A stretch of 64,000 nucleotides of DNA from Actinomycetospora sp. TBRC 11914 (lineage in GTDB: Bacteria; Actinomycetota; Actinomycetes; Mycobacteriales; Pseudonocardiaceae): assembly GCF_012933465.1 (NCBI RefSeq), contig NZ_JABBND010000010.1, positions 62,001 through 126,000 of the forward strand. Reading direction: 5' to 3'. Shown piece by piece: positions 37,913 to 47,133 of the stretch. The notes below the pieces were generated by a model that saw only the letters and a list, made by a program, of their open reading frames with translations, was not told the DNA's origin and did not search any database. Position 1 is the stretch's first letter. The number at the start of each line of letters is the position of its first letter. The position numbers were made by a program, and so were the translations under genes.

Positions 37913-38007
37913 GGGGCCTTCGAACCTCTGGTAGTCGTCGAGTTCTGCGTGCGGACGCGCCCGGGAGCAGACACAGGCGTCAGGCCCGCACGGCGCAGTG
38001 GCCGCCA

Positions 38008-38013
38008 GATTAC
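38008..38013 (-). promoter_or_regulatory. -10 element of rpsT
   Basis: TAATCT on the minus strand, about 95 nt upstream of GTG 37912. Confidence 0.4.
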
Positions 38014-38102
38014 CAATGCCCCACATCGCCGGTCCCGCTCGGGGGCCGTGGGACCATGGGGGAGCAGGACACGCCCGCGCACGAGCAGGAACGAGGACCT
38101 CG

Positions 38103-40025
38103 TTGACCGAGACCACCACGACGCAGCAGTCGGCCCAGGCCCCTGGCCGACCCGGCACCGTGGGCTACGCCGACGAGACGTTCACGCCGCCGGAGCGGAT
38201 CCGCAACTTCTGCATCATCGCCCACATCGACCACGGCAAGTCGACGCTGGCCGACCGGATGCTGCAGCTCACCGGCGTGCTGGGGGAGCGGGCCTACCGC
38301 GCCCAGTACCTCGACCGCATGGACATCGAGCGCGAGCGCGGCATCACGATCAAGGCGCAGAACGTCCGTCTGCCCTGGTACGCGGCCGGGCCCGACGGCG
38401 AGCAGCGCGACCACGTCCTGCACCTCATCGACACCCCGGGCCACGTCGACTTCACCTACGAGGTCAGCCGGTCGCTGGCCGCGTGCGAGGGCGCGATCCT
38501 GCTGGTCGACGCCGCGCAGGGCATCGAGGCGCAGACCCTCGCCAACCTCTACCTCGCGCTCGACCACGACCTCGAGATCATCCCGGTCCTCAACAAGATC
38601 GACCTGCCGGCGGCGGAGCCCGAGAAGTACGCGGGCGAGATCGCGCACCTCATCGGCTGCGAGCCCGAGGACGTGCTGCGCATCTCCGCCAAGACCGGCG
38701 ACGGCGTGGCGGCGGTGCTCGACGAGGTCGTCAAGCGCGTCCCGGCCCCGGTCGGCGACCCCGACGCCCCCGCCCGCGCGATGATCTTCGACTCGGTCTA
38801 CGACACCTACCGCGGCGTGGTGACCTACATCCGCGTCGTCGACGGGAAGATCACCCCGCGCGAGCGCATCCGGATGATGTCGACGGGCGCCGTCCACGAG
38901 CTGCTCGAGGTCGGGATCATCTCGCCCGACCAGAAGCCCGCGCAGGGCCTCGGCGTCGGTGAGGTCGGCTACCTGATGACCGGCGTGAAGGACGTGCGCC
39001 AGTCCCGCGTCGGCGACACCGTGACCACCGAGCGGAAGGGCGCCCAGGAGGCGCTGGGCGGTTACCAGGACCCGCAGCCCATGGTGTTCTCCGGGCTCTA
39101 CCCCATCGACGGCAGCGACTACCCGCTGCTGCGCGACGCGCTGGACAAGCTGCGCCTCAACGACGCCGCCCTGTCCTACGAGCCCGAGACGTCGGCCGCG
39201 CTCGGCTTCGGATTCCGCTGCGGCTTCCTCGGTCTGCTCCACCTCGAGATCACGCGCGACCGGCTCGAGCGCGAGTACGGCCTCGACCTGATCTCGACGG
39301 CGCCGAACACCGTCTACCGGGTCGAGCTCGACGACGGCGGGGAGGTCGAGGTCACCAACCCCGCCGAGTGGCCCGAGGGCAAGGTCTCGACGATCTACGA
39401 GCCGATCACCAAGGTCTCGGTGCTCGCCCCGGCCGACTTCGTCGGCGCGATCATGGAGCTCTGCCAGTCGCGGCGCGGGTCGCTCGACGGCATGGACTAC
39501 CTGTCCGACAGCCGCGTCGAGCTGCGCTACACGATGCCGCTCGCCGAGATCATCTTCGACTTCTTCGACGTGCTGAAGTCCAAGACCCGCGGGTACGCCT
39601 CGCTGAACTACGAGCCGGCGGGCGAGCAGGCGGCCGACCTGGTGAAGGTCGACATCCTGCTGCAGGGCGAGCCGGTCGACGCGTTCTCCGCGATCGTGCA
39701 CAAGGACGCCGCCTACGCCTACGGCAACACCATGGCGGGCAAGCTGCGCGAGCTGATCCCGCGCCAGCAGTTCGAGGTGCCGATCCAGGCCGCGATCGGC
39801 TCGCGGATCATCGCCCGCGAGACGATCCGCGCGATCCGCAAGGACGTCCTCTCCAAGTGCTACGGCGGCGACATCACCCGCAAGCGCAAGCTGCTCGAGA
39901 AGCAGAAGGAGGGCAAGAAGCGGATGAAGACGATCGGCCGGGTCGACGTCCCGCAGGAGGCCTTCGTCGCCGCGCTGTCCACCGACCAGAACGCCGTGGA
40001 CAAGGCGAAGTCCGGCAAGAAGTGA
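38103..40025 (+). CDS. lepA: Elongation factor 4
   Basis: 640 residues. It is a ribosome-bound GTPase acting in back-translocation/initiation. G1 is AHIDHGKST (40-48), G2/G3 include RGITIKAQ and DTPGHVDF, G4 is NKIDL. The unique C-terminal domain ends in [16 protein letters not shown]. The start is TTG at 38103 with GAGGA upstream; no ATG or GTG lies close before the conserved region. Confidence 0.95.
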   Translation: MTETTTTQQSAQAPGRPGTVGYADETFTPPERIRNFCIIAHIDHGKSTLADRMLQLTGVLGERAYRAQYLDRMDIERERGITIKAQNVRLPWYAAGPDGEQRDHVLHLIDTPGHVDFTYEVSRSLAACEGAILLVDAAQGIEAQTLANLYLALDHDLEIIPVLNKIDLPAAEPEKYAGEIAHLIGCEPEDVLRISAKTGDGVAAVLDEVVKRVPAPVGDPDAPARAMIFDSVYDTYRGVVTYIRVVDGKITPRERIRMMSTGAVHELLEVGIISPDQKPAQGLGVGEVGYLMTGVKDVRQSRVGDTVTTERKGAQEALGGYQDPQPMVFSGLYPIDGSDYPLLRDALDKLRLNDAALSYEPETSAALGFGFRCGFLGLLHLEITRDRLEREYGLDLISTAPNTVYRVELDDGGEVEVTNPAEWPEGKVSTIYEPITKVSVLAPADFVGAIMELCQSRRGSLDGMDYLSDSRVELRYTMPLAEIIFDFFDVLKSKTRGYASLNYEPAGEQAADLVKVDILLQGEPVDAFSAIVHKDAAYAYGNTMAGKLRELIPRQQFEVPIQAAIGSRIIARETIRAIRKDVLSKCYGGDITRKRKLLEKQKEGKKRMKTIGRVDVPQEAFVAALSTDQNAVDKAKSGKK

Positions 40026-40057
40026 CCCGGCGCAAGATCGCACGCGTCCGGCTCGCG

Positions 40058-40063
40058 TAGACT
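40058..40063 (+). promoter_or_regulatory. -10 element of the DEAD-box helicase gene
   Basis: TAGACT, 100 nt upstream of the GTG at 40164, so a structured 5' leader of about 90 nt is expected. Confidence 0.45.
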
Positions 40064-40077
40064 GGACGAGCAGGTGC

Positions 40078-40128
40078 CGAGCTGTCGGCCTGGGAAGGAC
40101 CCCGTGCGAGGAGGTCCGCGGACAGCTC
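40078..40128 (+). promoter_or_regulatory. Structured 5' leader of the DEAD-box helicase mRNA
   Basis: GAGCTGTC and GACAGCTC can close a long stem, with GGACC and GGTCC pairing inside it. Long leaders are typical of cold-induced helicase genes. Whether this one responds to temperature or to the helicase itself cannot be seen. Confidence 0.4.
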
Positions 40129-40163
40129 CAACCGTCCGCCGTACCCCTCTCCGAAAGAGTTCT

Positions 40164-42065
40164 GTGACCGACGCTGCTGTCCTGTCCGATCCCGATCTCC
40201 CGCTCGACCCGTTCCTCCCCGACGACCCCGAGGCCGACTCCGCGGACGACGCCGAGGCGCCCGAGGCCGACGCGCACGATGACGCGTCCGACGACGCCGC
40301 GCCCGACGAGGCCGACGACGAGCCCACCAACGGCTTCGCGCCGCTGGGTCTCGACGAGCGCGTGCTCGCCACCCTGGTCGAGCAGGGCTTCCACACCCCG
40401 ACCCCGATCCAGACCGAGACGATCCCGCTGCTGCTCGCCGGCCGCGACGTCCTCGGCCTGGCCCAGACCGGCACCGGCAAGACCGCCGCGTTCGCGCTGC
40501 CGCTGCTCTCCCGGATCGACCCGGCCGTCCGCGCCCCGCAGGCGCTGATCCTCACGCCGACGCGCGAGCTCGCGATCCAGGTCGCCGAGGCCATCGAGTC
40601 GTTCTCGGCCGGCCTCTCGCACGTCCACGTGGTGCAGCTCTACGGCGGCGCGCCCTACGGCCCGCAGCTCTCCGCGCTGCGCCGGGGCGCGCAGATCGTC
40701 GTCGGGACGCCGGGGCGCGTCGCCGACCACCTCGAGAAGGGCACGCTCGACCTCACCGACGTCGGGTACTTCGTGCTCGACGAGGCCGACGAGATGCTGC
40801 AGATGGGCTTCCTCGACGAGGTCGAGCACATCTTCGGCCTGCTCCCGGCCGACCGTCAGGTGGCGCTGTTCTCGGCGACGATGCCCGCGGCGATCCGCGA
40901 GGTCAGCCGCAAGCACCTGAACGCCCCCGAAGAGGTCTCGATCAAGGGCAAGACGACGACGGTGGCGAACACCCGCCAGCGCTACGTCGTGCTCCCCGAG
41001 CGGCTCAAGGCCGACGCCCTCGCCCGGGTCCTGCAGGTCGAGGACTTCGACGCCGCCCTGGTGTTCGTCCGCACCCGGCAGAACACCACCGACGTCACCG
41101 ACGCCCTCAACCGGCGCGGGTTCGCCGCCGTCGCGATCTCCGGGGACCTCTCGCAGGCCCAGCGCGAGAAGACGATCGCCGATCTGCGGTCCGGGAAGAT
41201 CGACGTGCTGGTCGCCACCGACGTAGCCGCCCGCGGGCTCGACGTCGAGCGCATCAGCCTCGTCGTCAACCACGACCTGCCCACCGACCCCGAGTCCTAC
41301 GTGCACCGCATCGGGCGCACCGGGCGCGCGGGCCGCTCCGGCGACGCGATCTCGTTCGTCACCCGCGGCCAGATCCGGCTGCTCCGCGCGATCGAGAACA
41401 CCACCCGGCAGAAGGCCGAGGAGATGTCGGTGCCCGGCACCGACGAGGTCAACGACCGCCGCCGCGCCCGGTTCGCCGAGCGCATCACCGCGGCGCTCGA
41501 GGGCACCGACGACGGCGGCGACCCCCTGGCGGTCTTCCGCAAGGTCGTCGACGACTACGTCGCCGAGCACGACGTCGACCCGCTCGCGCTCGCCGCGGCG
41601 CTCGCCAAGATGGTCCAGGGCGGCAAGCCGCTGCTCGTCGAGGACCTGCCCGCCCCGCCGCCGCGCGGGGAGAAGCGTCCCCGCGACGACAAGCCCGGCC
41701 GCGGCCAGGGCAAGCGGCCCGCGGCACCGTCGTGGACGGTCGGCTCCGGCACCGACACCTACCGCATCGAGGTCGGCCACAACCAGCGGGTGAAGCCGGG
41801 CGCGATCGTCGGCGCCATCGCCAACGAGGCCGGTCTCGACTCCGCGCACATCGGCCACATCGACATCCGGCCCGACCACACGCTGGTCGAGCTCCCCGCC
41901 GACGTGCCCGGCCCGGTGGTCAAGCGACTGCAGCGGGCCCGCGTCGCGGGGCGGCCGATGGGGCTGCGCCGGGCGTCGGAGGCGCCGTCGTCGGGCCCGC
42001 GTCCCGACAAGCGCGGCCGCGACCGCGGTGGCCGTCCGGAGCGGCGGGAGCGCGCCCCGCGCTGA
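40164..42065 (+). CDS. deaD: DEAD-box ATP-dependent RNA helicase (DeaD/CsdA type)
   Basis: 633 residues. An acidic N-terminal tail of ~55 residues precedes the helicase core: AQTGTGKT (100-107), PTRELAIQ, VLDEADEML, SAT, and HRIGRTGRAGR. A DbpA-type RNA-binding domain (YRIEVGHNQRVKPGAIVGAI) and a basic RGR-rich tail follow. It unwinds structured RNA in ribosome assembly and cold adaptation. GTG 40164 has GAAAGAG upstream. A 19-bp terminator ends the gene. Confidence 0.92.
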   Translation: MTDAAVLSDPDLPLDPFLPDDPEADSADDAEAPEADAHDDASDDAAPDEADDEPTNGFAPLGLDERVLATLVEQGFHTPTPIQTETIPLLLAGRDVLGLAQTGTGKTAAFALPLLSRIDPAVRAPQALILTPTRELAIQVAEAIESFSAGLSHVHVVQLYGGAPYGPQLSALRRGAQIVVGTPGRVADHLEKGTLDLTDVGYFVLDEADEMLQMGFLDEVEHIFGLLPADRQVALFSATMPAAIREVSRKHLNAPEEVSIKGKTTTVANTRQRYVVLPERLKADALARVLQVEDFDAALVFVRTRQNTTDVTDALNRRGFAAVAISGDLSQAQREKTIADLRSGKIDVLVATDVAARGLDVERISLVVNHDLPTDPESYVHRIGRTGRAGRSGDAISFVTRGQIRLLRAIENTTRQKAEEMSVPGTDEVNDRRRARFAERITAALEGTDDGGDPLAVFRKVVDDYVAEHDVDPLALAAALAKMVQGGKPLLVEDLPAPPPRGEKRPRDDKPGRGQGKRPAAPSWTVGSGTDTYRIEVGHNQRVKPGAIVGAIANEAGLDSAHIGHIDIRPDHTLVELPADVPGPVVKRLQRARVAGRPMGLRRASEAPSSGPRPDKRGRDRGGRPERRERAPR

Positions 42066-42083
42066 GCCCCACCCTGTGTTGAC

Positions 42084-42128
42084 CGAAGGGCCCCCTCGCT
42101 CGATCTACCCGAGCGAGGGGGCCCTTCG
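42084..42128 (+). terminator. Terminator after the DEAD-box helicase
   Basis: Perfect 19-bp arms, CGAAGGGCCCCCTCGCTCG and its complement, around a 7-nt loop. A second, weaker copy of the loop plus right arm (ATCTACTCGAGCGAGGGCGC) follows at 42179-42204. Confidence 0.9.
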
Positions 42129-42279
42129 TTCGTTGCGGGGGCGGGTTCGGCGTTCCGGCGGTGGGCACCCCTGGCCCATCTACTCGAGCGAGGGCGCCCA
42201 TCGCTCGGATCAGGGCCGCGGGGAATGCCGGCGCACCCCGACGCGTCACACCCGGTGGCCGGGTGCGTCGTCGCGCGCC

Positions 42280-42285
42280 TACCGT
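42280..42285 (+). promoter_or_regulatory. -10 element of the FAD/NAD(P)-binding protein gene
   Basis: TACCGT, about 26 nt upstream of the ATG, with GGGAGGGCGG as Shine-Dalgarno between. Confidence 0.35.
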
Positions 42286-42311
42286 CGAGGGACGAGCGAA
42301 GGGGAGGGCGG

Positions 42312-44297
42312 ATGGCGCGCTCGATCGTGATCGTCGGTGGGGGGCCGCGCGGGACCGGGATCCTGGAGCGCCTCGCCGCCTCCGCCCCGGAGCACGGCGT
42401 CGACGCCGAGCACCCCCTCGACGTGCACTTGGTCGACCCCTACCCGCCTGGCGCGGGCCGCATCTGGCGCACCGCCCAGTCCGAGCTGCTGTGGATGAAC
42501 TCCATGGCCGCCGACGTCACGATGTACACCGACGACACCGTCCGCTGCACCGGACCGGTCGTCCCCGGTCCGAGCCTCATCGAGTGGGCCGAGCAGGTCC
42601 GCGACGGCGAGCTCCCCGGCGAGTCGGTGCCCGAGGGCCGCGTCGGCGACGAGGTCCGTGCGCTGCGTCCCGACACCTTCCCCACTCGCCAACTGCAGAG
42701 CCACTACCTCGACTTCGTGCTGCGCCGCGTCCTGGACACGCTCCCCGAGGGTCTGCGGGTGCACGTGCACCGGGGGCGCGCGACGGACGTCGTCGACGGC
42801 GACGTACGCCGGGTCCGGATCGACGACGCGGACGGGACCTCGATCGTGGTCGACGCGGACGCCGTCGTGCTCGCCTCCGGCCACCTCGACGCGACGCCCT
42901 CCGACGACGAGGCCGCGATCGTCGAGACCGCCGGCCGGCTGGGCCTGCAGTACTTCCCGCCCGAGCAGACCACCGACTCCGACCTCGACGCCATCCCCGC
43001 CGGCCGCACCGTCATCGCGCGCGGCATGGGGCTCGCGTTCGTCGACCTGATGGTGCTGCTCTACGAGGGTCGTGGCGGCCGCTTCGTCGAGGACCCCGAC
43101 GGTGACGATGACGGGTCCGGGCGCGGCCGGCTCGACTACGTCCCGTCCGGCCGCGAGGTCCACCTGCAGGTCGGCTCCGGCCGCGGCGTGCCCTACCACG
43201 CGAAGACCGAGTACACGCTGCGCGGCCCGCGCCCCCCGCTGCCGCGCTTCTTCGGCCCGGACCAGGTCGAGGAGCTGCTCGGCCACGGTGAGGTGAGCCT
43301 GCGCGAGGACGTGTGGCCACTGATCGCCAAGGAGGTCGGCTGGGGCTGGTACCACGAGCTCCACCACGGCCACCCCGACCGCGTCACCACCACGTGGGAC
43401 GACTTCGCCGAGCGCTACGCCGCGCTGGACTGGTACTCCGCCGAGCGCGAGGCGCTGGTCGCCGAGGCGGTCCCCGCGGAGTCCGACCGGCTGGACTTCG
43501 AGCGCCTCGACCGCCCGCTCGACGGCGTGTGCGCCGACCTCGACACGCTGCAGAAGCACCTGCGGGAGTACGTCGCCGACGACCTCGCGCGCCACGTCGA
43601 CCCGGCGCACACGGCCGAGCTCGGGGCGTTCACCGCGCTGCTGTCGGCGTACATGACCTCGGGGGAGCTCTCGAGCCGCGGCGGTCTGACCCAGCGCTCC
43701 CGGGCCTACGACCTGACCTGGTGGCAGAACCTGTTCTCGTCGATGGCCAGTGGCCCGCCCGGGCCGCGGCTGCGCCAGCTGCTGGCGCTCTCCCGCGCCG
43801 GCTTCGTCACGTTCCTCGGGGCCGGGCTGCAGGTCGAGATCGACGAGGGGGCGCGGGAGTTCGTCGCCACCGGCGCGTCGCTGCAGGGAGAGGTGCGGGC
43901 CACCACGTTCGTCGACGCCCGCCTCGCGTCGGCGAGCGTGCGCCGCACGCTGGACCCGATGCTCGCCTCGCTGGTGCACCACGGCGTGCTCGACGAGGAG
44001 ACGCTGCGCTTCGAGGAGCGCGCCACGCCCTGTTCGCTCGACGCGGTCGCCGAGCGGGTGGAGGGGCGTGACGCCCCCGTCGTCGTGCACTCCACCGGGC
44101 TGGTGCCGGTCCGGGCCTCGGACTTCCGCGTGCTGACCGGGCCGGACGAACAGCCGCACCCGCGGCTGTTCGCGGCCGGCCCGCACACGACGGTGCGGTT
44201 GCCGGGTGCGTTCACCCGGCCCCGCACCAACAGCATGAGTTTCCGCGCCAACGACGCGGTCGCTCAGGCGCTGCTGGCCACCGCCAGCGACCGCTGA
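42312..44297 (+). CDS. FAD/NAD(P)-binding protein (FAD-NAD_binding_9 type)
   Basis: 661 residues. The dinucleotide-binding motif VIVGGGPRGTG lies at 5-15 and a second Rossmann-like stretch DADAVVLASGHLDATPS near 190-206. This matches the large FAD/NAD(P)-binding proteins of actinobacteria, some of which are amine or ornithine hydroxylase-like; the reaction here is unknown. Its last 34 bp overlap the 3' end of the convergent sigma-factor gene, so the two transcripts are complementary at their ends. Confidence 0.82.
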   Translation: MARSIVIVGGGPRGTGILERLAASAPEHGVDAEHPLDVHLVDPYPPGAGRIWRTAQSELLWMNSMAADVTMYTDDTVRCTGPVVPGPSLIEWAEQVRDGELPGESVPEGRVGDEVRALRPDTFPTRQLQSHYLDFVLRRVLDTLPEGLRVHVHRGRATDVVDGDVRRVRIDDADGTSIVVDADAVVLASGHLDATPSDDEAAIVETAGRLGLQYFPPEQTTDSDLDAIPAGRTVIARGMGLAFVDLMVLLYEGRGGRFVEDPDGDDDGSGRGRLDYVPSGREVHLQVGSGRGVPYHAKTEYTLRGPRPPLPRFFGPDQVEELLGHGEVSLREDVWPLIAKEVGWGWYHELHHGHPDRVTTTWDDFAERYAALDWYSAEREALVAEAVPAESDRLDFERLDRPLDGVCADLDTLQKHLREYVADDLARHVDPAHTAELGAFTALLSAYMTSGELSSRGGLTQRSRAYDLTWWQNLFSSMASGPPGPRLRQLLALSRAGFVTFLGAGLQVEIDEGAREFVATGASLQGEVRATTFVDARLASASVRRTLDPMLASLVHHGVLDEETLRFEERATPCSLDAVAERVEGRDAPVVVHSTGLVPVRASDFRVLTGPDEQPHPRLFAAGPHTTVRLPGAFTRPRTNSMSFRANDAVAQALLATASDR

Positions 44298-45085
44298 GGC
44301 GCGTGCGACGAGCTCGTCGCGTCCCGCACGCGGGCCCGCTCCCGGAGCCGCTCGAGGGTCTGGCTGAGCAGCCGGGAGACGTGCATCTGCGAGATGCCGA
44401 GCTGCCCGGCGATCTCGGACTGCGTCTGCTCGTGGACGAAGCGCAGCACGAGGATGCGGCGCTCCCGCTCGGGCAGGCTGCCGACGAGGTCGCGGACGAG
44501 CGCCCGGCTCTCGACGTGGTCGAGGTCCGGGTCGGTCGTCCCGATGACGTCGGCCATCGTCGTCTCGGTCGACTCGGTGAGCGTCGAGTCCAGCGAGTCC
44601 GGCCGGTAGGAGTGGTGCGCCGCGATGGCCTCGATGACCTCCTCGCGGTCGATCCCGAGGTACTCCGAGATCTCGGTGGCCGTGGGCGCGCGGCCCAGCT
44701 GCTGGCTCAGCGTGGTCGACGCGGTGCCGACCTGCAGGTAGCGGTCCTTGACCCCGCGCGGGGTACGGACGGTCCACGCGGCGTCGCGGAAGTGCCGGCG
44801 GACCTCGCCCATCATCGTGGGCACCGCGTAGGACAGGAAGTCGCGTCCCTGCGTCGGGTCGTACCGCCGCAGCGCGTGCAGCAGACCGATGGCGGCGACC
44901 TGCTCCAGGTCGTCGACGGCCTCGCCGCGCCGAGAGAACCGTCGGGCGATGTTGTGGGCCACCGGCCGGTAGGCGTCCACCAGCTCCGAGACGAGCTGGT
45001 CCCGTCGCGGGTCGGTGTCGGTGCAGGCGGCCAGTTCTTCGAGGAGGGGCGCGTACTGGTCGTACGCGCTCGTGCGCTCGCTCAT
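44264..45085 (-). CDS. SigB/SigF/SigG-family RNA polymerase sigma factor
   Basis: 273 residues. Region 2 reads AVDDLEQVAAIGLLHALRRYD and FLSYAVPTMMGEVRRHFRD, region 3 ATEISEYLGIDREEVIEAI, and region 4.2 TQSEIAGQLGISQMHVSRLL. These are group 3 stress/development factors, often held by an anti-sigma factor; none is adjacent. ATG 45085 has GGAGG upstream. A SigF-type promoter, GTTT-N16-GGGCAT, lies about 195 nt upstream, suggesting autoregulation. The C-terminal ~15 residues are extra and overlap the FAD protein gene. Confidence 0.9.
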   Translation of the reverse strand: MSERTSAYDQYAPLLEELAACTDTDPRRDQLVSELVDAYRPVAHNIARRFSRRGEAVDDLEQVAAIGLLHALRRYDPTQGRDFLSYAVPTMMGEVRRHFRDAAWTVRTPRGVKDRYLQVGTASTTLSQQLGRAPTATEISEYLGIDREEVIEAIAAHHSYRPDSLDSTLTESTETTMADVIGTTDPDLDHVESRALVRDLVGSLPERERRILVLRFVHEQTQSEIAGQLGISQMHVSRLLSQTLERLRERARVRDATSSSHAPQRSLAVASSA

Positions 45086-45278
45086 GCAGACCTCCGAGGC
45101 GTGCCGAGACCACGGCACAGGGGTGGCCCGCGGTGGCTTGCCGGATGAACCACATCGCGGTGGCGTGCGAATGTCAGGGCACGACGGAGAGGGATCCGCG
45201 GAAGAAGAGATCGAAGAGGGGATGCGGACGTCTCTGGTGCCGGACCGGGACTGTGCGCTCAACCCTCGGACCATCGGC

Positions 45279-45304
45279 ATGCCCAGCCCCGGACAAGATC
45301 AAAC
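45279..45304 (-). promoter_or_regulatory. SigF/SigB-type promoter upstream of the sigma-factor gene
   Basis: On the minus strand GTTT (45304-45301), a 16-nt spacer and GGGCAT (45284-45279). The consensus is GTTT-N14-17-GGGTAT. The -35 element overlaps the stop codon of the upstream SDR gene. Confidence 0.5.
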
Positions 45305-46057
45305 GTCCGGGATTCCGCGTGATGCGAGCCAGTCGTCGAACTCCGTGGCCACGAGGCGCTCGTCGTGCACACCGGCCGCCGCCGGGGAGCACAGCCAGCG
45401 CAGCGGGCGCACCATGACCTCCGGGTCGAGGAGGCCCTCGACGGGGGCGTCGTCGGGCACCATGCCCGTCCGCGTCGCCCCGCCCGGCAACAGCAGGTTG
45501 ACGGTGACGCCGCTGTCGGCGAGGTCGGCGGCCATGATGCGGGCCAGCGCCTCCGCCCCGGCGCGGGACGGGCCGTACGGGACGAAGCCGCGCCGCACCA
45601 TCGTCGTGTGGTTCATCGAGACCACCACGAGGCGCCCGCCGCCGTCGCGCAGCGCGGGGAGCACGGCGCGGGCGGTGAGGAAGTAGCCGGTGAGGTTGGT
45701 GTCCACCACGGCCCGGAACGCGTCCGGGTCGACCTCCCAGAACGGCTGCGGCGCGGTGAGGAAGCGCGGGTTCACCGTGCGCATCCCGATGCCGGCGTTG
45801 AGGACGACGACGTCGAGCCCGCCGAGCAGCGCGACCGCGCGCTCGCTGCCCGCCGCCACCGCCTCGGCGTCGCGGACGTCGACGCCCAGGCCGTGCGCGG
45901 TCCCCGGGCCGTCGAGCCCGGCGGCGACGGCGGCCGCCCGGTCCGCGTCGCGCCCGGTGAGCACGACGTGGGCCCCGTCGTCGACCAGGGCGCGGGCCAT
46001 GGCGAGCCCGAGCCCGCTGGTGCCGCCGGTGAGCAGGACGCGGTTGGCCTTCGGCAT
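45299..46057 (-). CDS. Short-chain dehydrogenase/reductase family protein
   Basis: 252 residues. The cofactor motif is TGGTSGLGLA near residues 10-19, NAG follows near 90, and NLLLPGG near the C-terminus. The catalytic tetrad is changed: the expected Tyr-x3-Lys reads YGPSR, with Arg in place of Lys, which usually weakens or alters SDR activity. The substrate is unknown. The ATG at 46057 lies inside the 3' arm of a 21-bp hairpin (palindrome C2) without a clear Shine-Dalgarno. It is downstream of the zinc-type dehydrogenase on the same strand. Confidence 0.8.
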   Translation of the reverse strand: MPKANRVLLTGGTSGLGLAMARALVDDGAHVVLTGRDADRAAAVAAGLDGPGTAHGLGVDVRDAEAVAAGSERAVALLGGLDVVVLNAGIGMRTVNPRFLTAPQPFWEVDPDAFRAVVDTNLTGYFLTARAVLPALRDGGGRLVVVSMNHTTMVRRGFVPYGPSRAGAEALARIMAADLADSGVTVNLLLPGGATRTGMVPDDAPVEGLLDPEVMVRPLRWLCSPAAAGVHDERLVATEFDDWLASRGIPDV

Positions 46058-46101
46058 GTGCGTGTGTTCCCGTGCCAGAGCACGGGAACGCACGCACACG
46101 C
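46054..46101. repeat. Palindrome C2 (repeat family C)
   Basis: Arms 46054-46074 and 46081-46101 match at 19 of 21 positions around CCAGAG. The core GTTCCCGTGCCAG-x2-CACGGGAAC is the same as in palindrome C1 at 15.7 kb. Here it covers the whole gap between two same-strand genes and includes the SDR start codon. Confidence 0.8.
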
Positions 46102-46106
46102 GAGCG

Positions 46107-47072
46107 TCAGCGAGTAAAGACGATCTTCCCGGCGGTCTCGCCGTCGAGCATCGACTGGAAGCCCTTGGTCGCCTCGGTCATCGGCAGCTCCTGGCCGATC
46201 TCGGGGCTGATGCCGGTGGTGGCGACGAAGTCGAGCAGGTCGCGCAGCTCGGAGAGCGTGCCCATCGTCGAGCCGACGAGGTTCTTCTGGAGGAAGAACA
46301 TCTGGGCGAGCTCGGCGGGGGGCTGGTTGCCCGAGGTGGCGCCGGAGCACACGATCGTGCCGCCGGGCACCAGGGCGCGGACCGAGTGCTTCCAGGTGGC
46401 CTCGCCGACGGTCTCGAACACCGCCTGGACCTTCCCCGGCAGCTTCGCGTTGGACTCGAAGACCTGGTGGGCGCCCAGGCGCAGGGCCAGCTCGCGCTTC
46501 TCGTCGGTGCGCCCCGTGACCCAGACCTGCATGCCCGCGGCGCGCCCGAGCGCGATCAGCGCGGTCGACACCCCGCCCGACGCGCCCTGCACCAGCATCG
46601 TCTGCCCGCCGCGCAGCCCGGACTTGGTGAAGAGCATCCGGTAGGCGGTCAACCACGCGGTGCCCATGACGGCGCCCGCGACGGCGCTCATGCCCTCCGG
46701 ACGGGGCAGGGCGTTGCGCTTCGGGACGACGACGTAGTCGGCGAAGCTGCCCTGGGCCCACTCGGTGAGCATCTTGCGCTTCGGGTCGAGGGTCTCGTCC
46801 TCCTTCCAGTCGGGGTCACCCATGAGCGAGTGCAGGACCACCGGGGTGCCGTCGTCGAGGGTCCCGGCGCCGTCACAGCCGAGGATCATGGGGAACTGGT
46901 CCTCGGAGATCCCGACGCCGCGCAGGGTCCACAGGTCGTGCATGTTGAGGCTCGCGGCCTCGACCTTGACCCGCACCCACCCGTCGGGGACCTCCGGGTC
47001 GGGGCGCTCACCCACCACCAGCGAGGCGAGGGGGTCGTCGGCGTTGGGCTCGGACGCATAGACGGCGAACAT
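46107..47072 (-). CDS. Zinc-type alcohol dehydrogenase/quinone reductase family protein (MDR)
   Basis: 321 residues. It has the GroES-like start (WVRVKVEAASLNMHDLW), GCDGAGT, and the cofactor segment MLVQGASGGVSTALIALGRA. No clear structural-zinc cysteine cluster is seen, so it is probably a zinc-free MDR reductase. The substrate is unknown. A TAGGTT -10 ends 7 nt before the ATG (leaderless). Confidence 0.85.
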   Translation of the reverse strand: MFAVYASEPNADDPLASLVVGERPDPEVPDGWVRVKVEAASLNMHDLWTLRGVGISEDQFPMILGCDGAGTLDDGTPVVLHSLMGDPDWKEDETLDPKRKMLTEWAQGSFADYVVVPKRNALPRPEGMSAVAGAVMGTAWLTAYRMLFTKSGLRGGQTMLVQGASGGVSTALIALGRAAGMQVWVTGRTDEKRELALRLGAHQVFESNAKLPGKVQAVFETVGEATWKHSVRALVPGGTIVCSGATSGNQPPAELAQMFFLQKNLVGSTMGTLSELRDLLDFVATTGISPEIGQELPMTEATKGFQSMLDGETAGKIVFTR

Positions 47073-47079
47073 GCGCCCG

Positions 47080-47085
47080 AACCTA
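47080..47085 (-). promoter_or_regulatory. -10 element of the MDR dehydrogenase gene (leaderless)
   Basis: TAGGTT on the minus strand, 7 nt before the ATG. Confidence 0.5.
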
Positions 47086-47133
47086 ACGCCGACGCGGTGA
47101 CCGGGCGACCGAGCCGGTACCGGTCGGGCGGGC

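Noticed and set aside
42160-42204. Second terminator after the DEAD-box gene
   Set aside because: Only the loop and right arm resemble the first one; the left arm does not pair well.
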